Shown here in pieces: positions 40,017 to 50,200 of a stretch of 64,000 nt of DNA (positions are counted from its first letter, which is position 1; each line of letters starts with the position of its first letter). The notes below the pieces were generated by a model, which made no database searches, had not been told where the DNA came from, and was given only the letters and a program-made list of their open reading frames with translations. The DNA is taken from the NCBI RefSeq assembly GCF_027744825.2, contig NC_071349.1:2232001-2296000 (forward strand), in the 5' to 3' direction. Made by a program: the position numbers and the translations under genes. The stretch comes from Synchiropus splendidus (lineage: Eukaryota > Chordata > Actinopteri > Syngnathiformes > Callionymidae).

Positions 40017-40204
40017 AAGTGTTTTTCCAAAGTTATCAACATTTTTATGTTTGGCGTTCCGGAATCGACCTTATCTCAGGCTGAAAACGCGTTTTCTGCA
40101 TTGTGCCATAACTTTGCAGGGAAGCTTCAGAACATGAAATTTTAACCTCCCACTATAGCAGAAATGGTCTTTCTAGTAGTTGCACATCAAATCTAAGCTG
40201 TCTG
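40017..40204 (+). repeat. Representative satellite monomer (188 bp)
   Basis: This copy is close to the apparent consensus and serves as a reference for monomer positions. Landmarks: CCAAAG at 11-16; TTATCAACATTTTTATG at about 17-33; TTCCGGAA at 41-48; the palindrome GAAAACGCGTTTTC at 67-80; a HindIII-type AAGCTT at 106-111; CTCCCACTATAGC at about 131-143; and TTGCACATCAAATCTAAG near the end. Most variation among copies falls at a few places: positions 10-16, 39-53, 62-86, 106-118 and 126-139. These diagnostic variants were used to define the HORs below. This copy has TAACC rather than the commoner TCACC near 128 and ATGG rather than AGGG near 149. Confidence 0.93.
40083..40096. other. 14-bp perfect palindrome in the monomer (example copy)
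   Basis: GAAAACGCGTTTTC is its own reverse complement. With one mismatched pair it extends to 20 bp (GC, T, the 14-mer, T, GC). It occupies monomer positions 67-80 and recurs in most monomers, although many copies have lost perfect symmetry through changes in the central CGCG or in the right arm (TTACGC, TTACATA). Such a dyad could bind a dimeric protein or form a short cruciform; neither is shown here. Confidence 0.9.
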
Positions 40205-40469
40205 AAGTTTTTTTCGAAAGTTTTCAACATTTTTATGTTTGGTGTTCCTGAATCGACCTTATCTCAGGCCGAAAACGCGTTTTTTGCATTGTGCCATAAT
40301 TTTGCAGGGAAGCTTCAGAACATGAAAATTTCACCTCCCACTATAGCAGAAAGGGTCTTTCTAGTAGTTGCACATCAAATCTTAGCTGTCTGAAGTGTTT
40401 TTCTAAAGTTCTCAACATTTTTATGTTTGGCGTTCTGAAATCAACCTCATCTCAGGCTGAAAACGCGTT

Positions 40470-43400
40470 TAACGCATTGTGCCATAACTTTGCAGGGAAG
40501 CTTCAGAAAATGAAATTTTAACCTCCCACTATAGCAGAAAGGGTCTTTCTAGTAGTTGCACATCAAATCTAAGCTGTCGAAAGTGTTTTTCCAAAGTTAT
40601 CAACATTTTTATGTTTGGCGTTTCGGAATCGACCTTATCTCCGGCTGAAAACGTGTTTTCTGCATTGTGCCATAACTTTGCAGGGAAGCTTCAGAACATG
40701 AAATTTTAACCTCCCATTATAGCAGAAATGGTCTTTCTAGTAGTTGCACATCAAATCTAAGCTGTCTGAAGTGTTTTTCGAAAGTTTTCAACATTTATAT
40801 GTTTGGTGTTCCTGAATCGACCTTATCTCAGGCCGAAAACGCGTTTTCTGCATTGTGCCATAACTTTGCAGGGAAGCTTCAGAACATAAAAATTTCACCT
40901 CCCACTATAGCAGAAAGGGTCTTTCTAGTAGATGCACATCAAATCTAAGCTGTCTGAAGTGTTTTTCCAAAGTTATCAACATTATTATGTTTGGCGTTCC
41001 GGAATCGACCTTATCTCAGGCTGAAAACGCGTTTTCTGCATTGTGCCATAACTTTGCAGGGGAGCTTCAGAACATGAAATTTTAACCTCCCACTATAGCA
41101 GAATGGGTCTTTCTAGTAGTTGCACATCAAATCTTAGCTGTCTGAAGTGTTTTTCTAAAGTTCTCAACATTTTTATGTTTGGCGTTCTGAAATCAACCTC
41201 ATCTCAGGCTGAAAACGCGTTTAACGCATTGTGCCATAACTTTGCAGGGAAGCTTCAGAACATGAAAATTTCACCTCCCACTATAGCAGAAAGGGTCTTT
41301 CGAGTAGATGCACATCAAATCTAAGCTGTCGAAAGTGTTTTTCCAAAGTTATTAACATTTTTATGTTTGGCGTTTCGGAATCGACCTTATCTCCGGCTGA
41401 AAACGTGTTTTCTGCATTGTGCCATAACTTTGCAGGGAAGCTTCAGAACATGAAATTTTAACCTCCCATTATAGCAGAAAAGGTCATTCTAGTAGTTGCA
41501 CATCAAATCCAAGCTGTCTTGAAGTGTTTTTCTAAAGTTATCAACATTTTTATGTTTGGCGTTCCGGAACCCACCTAATCTCAGGCTGAAAACGCGTTTT
41601 CTGCATTGTGCCATAACTTTTCAGGGAAGGTTCAGAACGTGAAATGTTCGCCTCCCACTATAGCAGATAGGGTCTTTCTAGTATTTGCACATCAAATCTA
41701 AGCTGTCTGAAGTGGTTTTCCAAAGTTATCAACATTTTTATGTTTGGCGTTCTGGAACCCACCTTAGCTCAAGCTGAAAACGCGTTTTCTGCATTGTGCC
41801 ATAACTATTCAGGGAAGCTTCAGAACATGAAATGGTCGCCTCCCACTATAGCAGATAGGGTCTTTCTAGTATTTGCACATCAAATCTAAGCTGTCTGAAG
41901 TGGTTTTCCAAAGTTATCAACATTTTTATGTTTGGCGTTCTGGAACCCACCTTATCTCAAGCTGAAAACGCGTTTTCTTCATTGTGCCATAACTTTGCAG
42001 GGAAGCTTCAGAACATGAAATTTTCACCTCCCACTAGAGCAGAAAGGGTCTTTCTCGTAGATGCACATCAAATCTATGCTGTCTGAAGTGTTTTTCGAAA
42101 GTTTTCAACATTTTTATGTTTGGTGTTCCTGAATCGACCTCATCTCAGGCCGAAAACGCGTTTTCTGCATTGTGCCATAACTTTGCAGGGAAGCTTCAGA
42201 AAATGAAATTTTAACCTCCCACTATAGCAGAAAGGGTCTTTCTAGTAGTTGCACATCAAATCTAAGCTGTCGAAAGTGTTTTTCCAAAGTTATCAACATT
42301 TTTATGTTTGGCGTTTCGGAATCGACCTTATCTCCGGCTGAAAACGTGTTTTCTGCATTGTGCCATAACTTTGCAGGGAAGCTTCAGAACATGAAATTTT
42401 AACCTCCCATTATAGCAGAAATGGTCTTTCTAGTAGTTGCACATCAAATCTAAGCTGTCTGAAGTGTTTTTCGAAAGTTTTCAACATTTATATGTTTGGT
42501 GTTCCTGAATCGACCTTATCTCAGGCCGAAAACGCGTTTTCTGCATTGTGCCATAACTTTGCAGGGAAGCTTCAGAACATAAAAATTTCACCTCCCACTA
42601 TAGCAGAAAGGGTCTTTCTAGTAGATGCACATCAAATCTAAGCTGTCTGAAGTGTTTTTCCAAAGTTATCAACATTATTATGTTTGGCGTTCCGGAATCG
42701 ACCTTATCTCAGGCTGAAAACGCGTTTTCTGCATTGTGCCATAACTTTGCAGGGGAGCTTCAGAACATGAAATTTTAACCTCCCACTATAGCAGAATGGG
42801 TCTTTCTAGTAGTTGCACATCAAATCTTAGCTGTCTGAAGTGTTTTTCTAAAGTTCTCAACATTTTTATGTTTGGCGTTCTGAAATCAACCTCATCTCAG
42901 GCTGAAAACGCGTTTAACGCATTGTGCCATAACTTTGCAGGGAAGCTTCAGAACATGAAAATTTCACCTCCCACTATAGCAGAAAGGGTCTTTCGAGTAG
43001 ATGCACATCAAATCTAAGCTGTCGAAAGTGTTTTTCCAAAGTTATTAACATTTTTATGTTTGGCGTTTCGGAATCGACCTTATCTCCGGCTGAAAACGTG
43101 TTTTCTGCATTGTGCCATAACTTTGCAGGGAAGCTTCAGAACATGAAATTTTAACCTCCCATTATAGCAGAAAAGGTCATTCTAGTAGTTGCACATCAAA
43201 TCCAAGCTGTCTTGAAGTGTTTTTCTAAAGTTATCAACATTTTTATGTTTGGCGTTCCGGAACCCACCTAATCTCAGGCTGAAAACGCGTTTTCTGCATT
43301 GTGCCATAACTTTTCAGGGAAGGTTCAGAACGTGAAATGTTCGCCTCCCACTATAGCAGATAGGGTCTTTCTAGTATTTGCACATCAAATCTAAGCTGTC

Positions 43401-43858
43401 TGAAGTGGTTTTCCAAAGTTATCAACATTTTTATGTTTGGCGTTCTGGAACCCACCTTAGCTCAAGCTGAAAACGCGTTTTCTGCATTGTGCCATAACTG
43501 TTCAGGGAAGCTTCAGAACATGAAATGGTCGCCTCCCACTATAGCAGATAGGGTCTTTCTAGTATTTGCACATCAAATCTAAGCTGTCTGAAGTGGTTTT
43601 CCAAAGTTATCAACATTTTTATGTTTGGCGTTCTGGAACCCACCTTATCTCAAGCTGAAAACGCGTTTTCTTCATTGTGCCATAACTTTGCAGGGAAGCT
43701 TCAGAACATGAAATTTTCACCTCCCACTAGAGCAGAAAGGGTCTTTCTCGTAGATGCACATCAAATCTATGCTGTCTGAAGTGTTTTTCGAAAGTTTTCA
43801 ACATTTTTATGTTTGGTGTTCCTGAATCGACCTTATCTCAGGCCGAAAACGCGTTTTC
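40470..43858 (+). repeat. Tandem duplication of a 9-monomer block, 1,693 bp x 2
   Basis: Copy 1 is about 40,470-42,165 and copy 2 about 42,165-43,858. Rare variants recur 1,693 bp apart: CATTTATATGTTTGGTG near 40,793 and 42,486, GAACATAAAAATTTC, CATTATTATG, AAATCCAAGC, GTGGTTTTCC and AAATGGTCGCC. The period is 9 x 188 plus 1, the extra base being in GTCTTGAAG. A difference noticed is CATAACTATTC near 41,810 against CATAACTGTTC near 43,503. Confidence 0.86.
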
Positions 43859-44059
43859 TGCATTGTGCCATAACTTTGCAGGGAAGCTTCAGAACATGAA
43901 AATTTCACCTCCCACAATAGCAGAAAGGGTCTTTCTAGTAGATGCACATCAAATCTAAGCTGTCTGAAGTGTTTTTCCAAAGTTATCAACATTTTTATGT
44001 TTGGCGTTCCGGAATCGACCTTATCTCAGGCTGAAAACGCGTTTTCTGCATTGTGCCAT

Positions 44060-44435
44060 AACTTTGCAGGGAAGCTTCAGAACATGAAATTTTAACCACC
44101 CACTATAGCAGAAATGGTCTTTCTAGTAGTTGCACATCAAATCTAAGCTGTCTGAAGTGTTTTTCGAAAGTTTTCAACATTTTTATGTTTGGTGTTCCTG
44201 AATCGACCTTATCTCAGGCCGAAAACGCGTTTTCTGCATTGTGCCACAACTTTGCAGGGAAGCTTCAGAACATGAAATTTTAACCACCCACTATAGCAGA
44301 AATGGTCTTTCTAGTAGTTGCACATCAAATCTAAGCTGTCTGAAGTGTTTTTCGAAAGTTTTCAACATTTTTATGTTTGGTGTTCCTGAATCGACCTTAT
44401 CTCAGGCCGAAAACGCGTTTTCTGCATTGTGCCAT
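44060..44435 (+). repeat. Single-monomer duplication, 188 bp x 2
   Basis: The variant TTTTAACCACCC occurs at about 44,090 and 188 bp later, each followed by GAAATGG, CGAAAGTTTTC, GGTGTTCCTG and CAGGCCG. One difference is GCCACAAC in the middle against GCCATAAC. A local slippage or unequal exchange of one unit is the simplest reading. Confidence 0.8.
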
Positions 44436-44566
44436 AACTTTGCAGGGAAGCTTCAGAACATGAAAATTTCACCTCCCACTATAGCAGAAAGGGTCTTTCT
44501 AGTAGATGCACATCAAATCTAAGCTGTCTGAAGTGTTTTTCCAAAGTTATCAACATTTTTATGTTT

Positions 44567-47202
44567 GGCGTTCTGAAATCAACCTCGTCTCAGGCTGAAA
44601 ACGCGTTTAACGCATTGTGCCATAACTTTGCAGGGAAGCTTCAGAAAATGAAATTTTAACCTCCCACTATAGCAGAAAGGGTCTTTCTAGTAGTTGCACA
44701 TCAAATCTAAGCTGTCGAAAGTGTTTTTCCAAAGTTATCAACATTTTTATGTTTGGCGTTTCGGAATCGACCTTATCTCCGGCTGAAAACGTGTTTTCTG
44801 CATTGTGCCATAACTTTGCAGGGAAGCTTCAGAACATGAAATTTTAACCTCCCATTATAGCAGAAAAGGTCATTCTAGTAGTTGCACATCAAATCTAAGC
44901 TGTCTTGAAGTGTTTTTCTAAAGTTATCAACATTTTTATGTTTGGCGTTCCGGAACCCACCTTATCTCAGTCTGAAAACGCGTTTTACATATTTTGCCAT
45001 AACTTTGCAGGGAAGCTTAAGAACATGAAATTTTAACCTCCCATTATAGCAGAAAAGGTCATTCTAGTAGTTGCACATCAAATCTAAGCTGTCTTGAAGT
45101 GTTTTTCTAAAGTTATCAACATTTTTATGTTTGGCGTTCCGGAACCCACCTTATCTCAGTCTGAAAACGCGTTTTACATATTTTGCCATAACTTTGCAGG
45201 GAAGCTTAAGAACATAAAATTTTAACATCCCACTATAGCAGAAATGGTCTTTCTAGTAGTTGCACATCAAATCTAAGCTGTCTGAAGTGTTTTTCCAAAG
45301 TTATCAACATTCTTATGTTTGGCGTTCCGGAATCAACCTTATCTCAGGCTGAAAACGCGTTTTACGCATTGTGCCATAACTTTGCAGGGAAGCTTCAGAA
45401 CATGAAATGTTCGCCTCCCACTATAGCAGATAGGGTCTTTCTAGTAGATGCACATCAAATCTAAGCTGTCTGAAGTGTTTTTCCAAAGTTATCAACATTT
45501 TTATGTTTGGCGTTCCGGAATCGACCTTATCTCAGGCTGAAAACGCGTTTTCTGCATTGTGCCATAACTTTGCAGGGAAGCTTCAGAACATGAAATTTTA
45601 ACCTCCCACTATAGCAGAAATGGTCTTTCTAGTAGTTGCACATCAAATCTAAGCTGTCTGAAGTGTTTTTCGAAAGTTTTCAACATTTTTATGTTTGGTG
45701 TTCCTGAATCGACCTTATCTCAGGCCGAAAACGCGTTTTCTGCATTGTGCCATAACTTTGCAGGGAAGCTTCAGAACATGAAAATTTCACCTCCCACTAT
45801 AGCAGAAAGGGTCTTTCTAGTAGTTGCACATCAAATCTTAGCTGTCTGAAGTGTTTTTCTAAAGTTCTCAACATTTTTATGTTTGGCGTTCTGAAATCAA
45901 CCTCATCTCAGGCTGAAAACGCGTTTAACGCATTGTGCCATAACTTTGCAGGGAAGCTTCAGAAAATGAAATTTTAACCTCCCACTATAGCAGAAAGGGT
46001 CTTTCTAGTAGTTGCACATCAAATCTAAGCTGTCGAAAGTGTTTTTCCAAAGTTATCAACATTTTTATGTTTGGCGTTTCGGAATCGACCTTATCTCCGG
46101 CTGAAAACGTGTTTTCTGCATTGTGCCATAACTTTGCAGGGAAGCTTCAGAACATGAAATTTTAACCTCCCATTATAGCAGAAAAGGTCATTCTAGTAGT
46201 TGCACATCAAATCTAAGCTGTCTTGAAGTGTTTTTCTAAAGTTATCAACATTTTTATGTTTGGCGTTCCGGAACCCACCTTATCTCAGTCTGAAAACGCG
46301 TTTTACATATTTTGCCATAACTTTGCAGGGAAGCTTAAGAACATGAAATTTTAACCTCCCATTATAGCAGAAAAGGTCATTCTAGTAGTTGCACATCAAA
46401 TCTAAGCTGTCTTGAAGTGTTTTTCTAAAGTTATCAACATTTTTATGTTTGGCGTTCCGGAACCCACCTTATCTCAGTCTGAAAACGCGTTTTACATATT
46501 TTGCCATAACTTTGCAGGGAAGCTTAAGAACATGAAATTTTAACATCCCACTATAGCAGAAATGGTCTTTCTAGTAGTTGCACATCAAATCTAAGCTGTC
46601 TGAAGTGTTTTTCCAAAGTTATCAACATTATTATGTTTGGCGTTCCGGAATCAACCTTATCTCAGGCTGAAAACGCGTTTTACGCATTGTGCCATAACTT
46701 TGCAGGGAAGCTTCAGAACATGAAATGTTCGCCTCCCACTATAGCAGATAGGGTCTTTCTAGTAGATGCACATCAAATCTAAGCTGTCTGAAGTGTTTTT
46801 CCAAAGTTATCAACATTTTTATGTTTGGCGTTCCGGAATCGACCTTATCTCAGGCTGAAAACGCGTTTTCTGCATTGTGCCATAACTTTGCAGGGAAGCT
46901 TCAGAACATGAAATTTTAACCTCCCACTATAGCAGAAATGGTCTTTCTAGTCGTTGCACATCAAATCTAAGCTGTCTGAAGTGTTTTTCCAAAGTTTTCA
47001 ACATTTTTATGTTTGGTGTTCCTGAATCGACCTTATCTCAGGCCGAAAACGCGTTTTCTGCATTGTGCCATAACTTTGCAGGGAAGCTTCAGAACATGAA
47101 AATTTCACCTCCCACTATAGCAGAAAGGGTCTTTCTAGTAGATGCACATCAAATCTAAGCTGTCTGAAGTGTTTTTCCAAAGTTATCAACATTTTTATGT
47201 TT
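44567..47202 (+). repeat. 7-monomer HOR, 1,318 bp x 2
   Basis: GGCGTTCTGAAATC starts at 44,567 and 45,885 (1,318 bp). The seven types follow in the same order in both: TTTAACGC; GTCGAAAG with CTCCGG; two GTCTTGAAG monomers; ATTCTTATG or ATTATTATG with TGTTCGCC; near-consensus with TTTTAACC; GGTGTTCCTG. The next copy of the start marker is at 47,391, 1,506 bp on, because one extra near-consensus monomer is inserted. Differences seen: CTCGTC against CTCATC, and CATTCTT against CATTATT. Confidence 0.87.
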
Positions 47203-50200
47203 GGCGTTCCGGAATCGACCTTATCTCAGGCTGAAAACGCGTTTTCTGCATTGTGCCATAACTTTGCAGGGAAGCTTCAGAACATGAAATTTTAACCTCC
47301 CACTATAGCAGAATGGGTCTTTCTAGTAGTTGCACATCAAATCTTAGCTGTCTGAAGTGTTTTTCTAAAGTTCTCAACATTTTTATGTTTGGCGTTCTGA
47401 AATCAACCTCATCTCAGGCTGAAAACGCGTTTAACGCATTGTGCCATAACTTTGCAGGGAAGCTTCAGAAAATGAAATTTTAACCTCCCACTATAGCAGA
47501 AAGGGTCTTTCTAGTAGTTGCACATCAAATCTAAGCTGTCGAAAGTGTTTTTCCAAAGTTATCAACATTTTTATGTTTGGCGTTTCGGAATCGACCTTAT
47601 CTCCGGCTGAAAACGTGTTTTCTGCATTGTGCCATAACTTTGCAGGGAAGCTTCAGAACATGAAATTTTAACCTCCCATTATAGCAGAAAAGGTCATTCT
47701 AGTAGTTGCACATCAAATCTAAGCTGTCTTGAAGTGTTTTTCTAAAGTTATCAACATTTTTATGTTTGGCGTTCCGGAACCCACCTAATCTCAGTCTGAA
47801 AACGCGTTTTACATATTTTGCCATAACTTTGCAGGGAAGCTTAAGAACATGAAATTTTAACCTCCCGTTATAGCAGAAAAGGTCATTCTAGTAGTTGCAC
47901 ATCAAATCTATGCTGTCTTGAAGGGTTTTTCTAAAGTTATCAACATTTTTATGTTTGGCGTTCCGGAACCCACCTTATCTCAGTCTGAAAACGCGTTTTA
48001 CATATTTTGCCATAACTTTGCAGGGAAGCTTAAGAACATGAAATTTTCACCTCCCACTACAGCAGAAAGGGTCTCTCTAGTAGTTGCACATCAAATCTAA
48101 GCTGTCTGAAGTGTTTTTCCAAAGTTATCAACATTTTTATGTTTGGCGTTCCGGAACCCACCTTTTCTCAGGCTGAAAATGCGTTTTCTGCATTGTGCCA
48201 CAACTTTGCAGGGAAGCTTCAGAACATGAAATTTTCACCTCCCACTATAGCAGAAAGGGTCTTTCTAGTAGTTGCACATCAAATCTAAGCTGTCTGAAGT
48301 GTTTTTCCAAAGTTATCAACATTTTTATGTTTGGCGTTCCGGAATCAACCTTATCTCAGGCTGAAAACGCGTTTTCTGCATTGTGCCATAACTTTGCAGG
48401 GAAGCTTCAGAACATGAAATGTTCACCTCCCACTATAGCAGAAAGGGTCTTTCTAGTAGTTGCACATCAAATCTAAGCTGTCTGAAGTTTTTTTTCCAAA
48501 GTTATCAACATTTTTATGTTTGGCATTCCAGAATCGACCTTATCTCCGGCTGAAAATGCGTTTTCTGCATTGTGCCGTAACTTTGCAGGGAAGCTTGAGA
48601 ACATGAAGTTTTAACCTCCCACTATAGCAGAAAGGGTCATTCTAGTAGTTGCACATCAAATCTAAGCTGTCGAAAGTGTTTTTCCAAAGTTATCAACATT
48701 TTTATTTTTGGCGTTTCGGAAGCGAACTTATCTCCGGATGAAAACGCGTTTTCTGCATTGTGCCATAACTTTGCAGGGAAGCTTCAGAACATGAAATTTT
48801 AACCTCCCACTATAGCAGAAAAGGTCATTCGAGAAGTTGCACATCAAATCTAAGCTGTCTTGAAGTGCTTTTCTGAAGTTATCAACATTTTTATGTTTGG
48901 CGTTCCGGAACCCACCTTATCTCAGCCTGAAAACGTGTTTTACATATTTTGCCATAACTTTGCAGGGAAGCTTCAGAACATGAAATTTTAACATCCCACT
49001 ATGGCAGAAAGGGTCTTTCTAGTAGTTGCACATCAAATCTAGGCTGTCTGAAGTGTTTTTCCAAAGTTATCAATATTTTTATGTTTGGCGTTTCGGAATC
49101 GACCTTATCTCATGCTGAAAACACATTTCCTGCATTGTGGCATAACTTTGCAAGGAAGCTTCAGAACATGAAATTTTCACCTCCCACTGTAGCTAAAAGG
49201 GTCTTTCTAGGAGTTGCACATCAAATCTAAGCTGTCTGAAGTGTTTTTCCAAAGTTATCAACATTTTTATGTTTGGCGTTCTGGAACCCACCTTATCTCA
49301 GGCTGAAAACGCGTTTTCTGCATTGTGCCATAACTTTGCAGGGAAGCTTCAGAACATGAAATTTTCACCTCCCACTATAGCAGAAAGTGTCTCTCTAGTA
49401 GTTGCACATCAAATCTAAGCTGTCTGAAGTGTTTTTCCAAAGTTATCAACATTCTTATGTTTGGCGTTCCGGAATCAACCTTATCTCAGACTGAAAACGT
49501 GTTTTCTGCATTGTGCCATAACTTTGCAGGGAAACTTCAGAACATGAAATTTTCACGTCCAACTATAGCAGAAAGGTTCTTTCTAGTAGTTGCACATCAA
49601 ATCTAAGCTGTCTGAAGTGTTTTTCCAAAGTTATCAACATTCTTAATTTTGGCGTTCTGAAATCAATCTTATCTCAGGCTGAAAACGCGTTTTACGTACT
49701 GTGCCATAACTTTGCAGGGAAGCTTCAGAACATGAAATTTTAACCTCCCACTATAGCAGAAATGGTCTTTCCAGTATTTGCACATCAAATCTAAGCTGTC
49801 GAAAGTGTTTTTCCAAAGTTATCAACATTTTTATTTTTGGCGTTTCGGAAGCGAACTTATCTCCGGATGAAAACGCGTTTTCTGCATTGTGCCATAACTT
49901 TGCAGGGAAGCTTCAGAACATGAAATATTAACCTCCCACTATAGCAGAAAAGGTCATTCGAGAAGTTGCACATAAAATCTAAGCTGTCTTGAAGTGTTTT
50001 TCTGAAGTTATCAACATTTTTATGTTTGGCGTTCCGGAACCCACCTTATCTCAGCCTGAAAACGCATTTTACATATTTTGCCATAACTTTGCAGGGAAGC
50101 TTCAGAACATGAAATTTTAACATCCCACTATGGCAGAAAGGGTCTTTCTAGTAGTTGCACATCAAATCTAAGCTGTCTGAAGTGTTTTTCCAAAGTTATT

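Larger units (their letters stand above)
39111..40428 (+). repeat. 7-monomer HOR unit, 1,318 bp
   Basis: GGCGTTCTGAAATC lies at 39,111 and again at 40,429, 1,318 bp apart (7 x 188 plus 2; the two extra bases come from two GTCTTGAAG monomers of 189 bp). The monomer order in between is the same as in 44,567-45,884 and 45,885-47,202. In this copy the first monomer has AAAATTTCACC rather than AGAAAATG with TTTTAACC. Confidence 0.83.
38000..48035 (+). repeat. Domain E: 7-mer HOR family
   Basis: About 53 monomers assembled from a small set of types: TTCTGAAATCAACC with TTTAACGC; GTCGAAAGTG with TTTCGG and CTCCGGCTG; GTCTTGAAGTG (a 189-bp monomer) with CAGTCTG, TTACATATTTTG and CTTAAGAAC; one with TGTTCGCC and GCAGATAGG; one near consensus with TTTTAACC; and GGTGTTCCTG with CAGGCCG. 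The domain ends abruptly at about 48,035, where segment C2 begins. No gene is seen. Confidence 0.83.

Noticed and set aside
40031..40048. Bacterial replication-origin iterons (TTATCAACA resembles a DnaA box, TTATNCACA)
   Set aside because: The match is imperfect, occurs once per 188 bp over 64 kb, and has no origin gene, AT-rich unwinding region or other bacterial signal nearby. The layout is that of a eukaryotic satellite.
40017..40204. CENP-B box
   Set aside because: I looked for the NTTCGNNNNANNCGGGN pattern on both strands of the consensus-like unit and its CGAAAG variants. TTCGAAAG lacks the required downstream A and CGGG, so there is no match.
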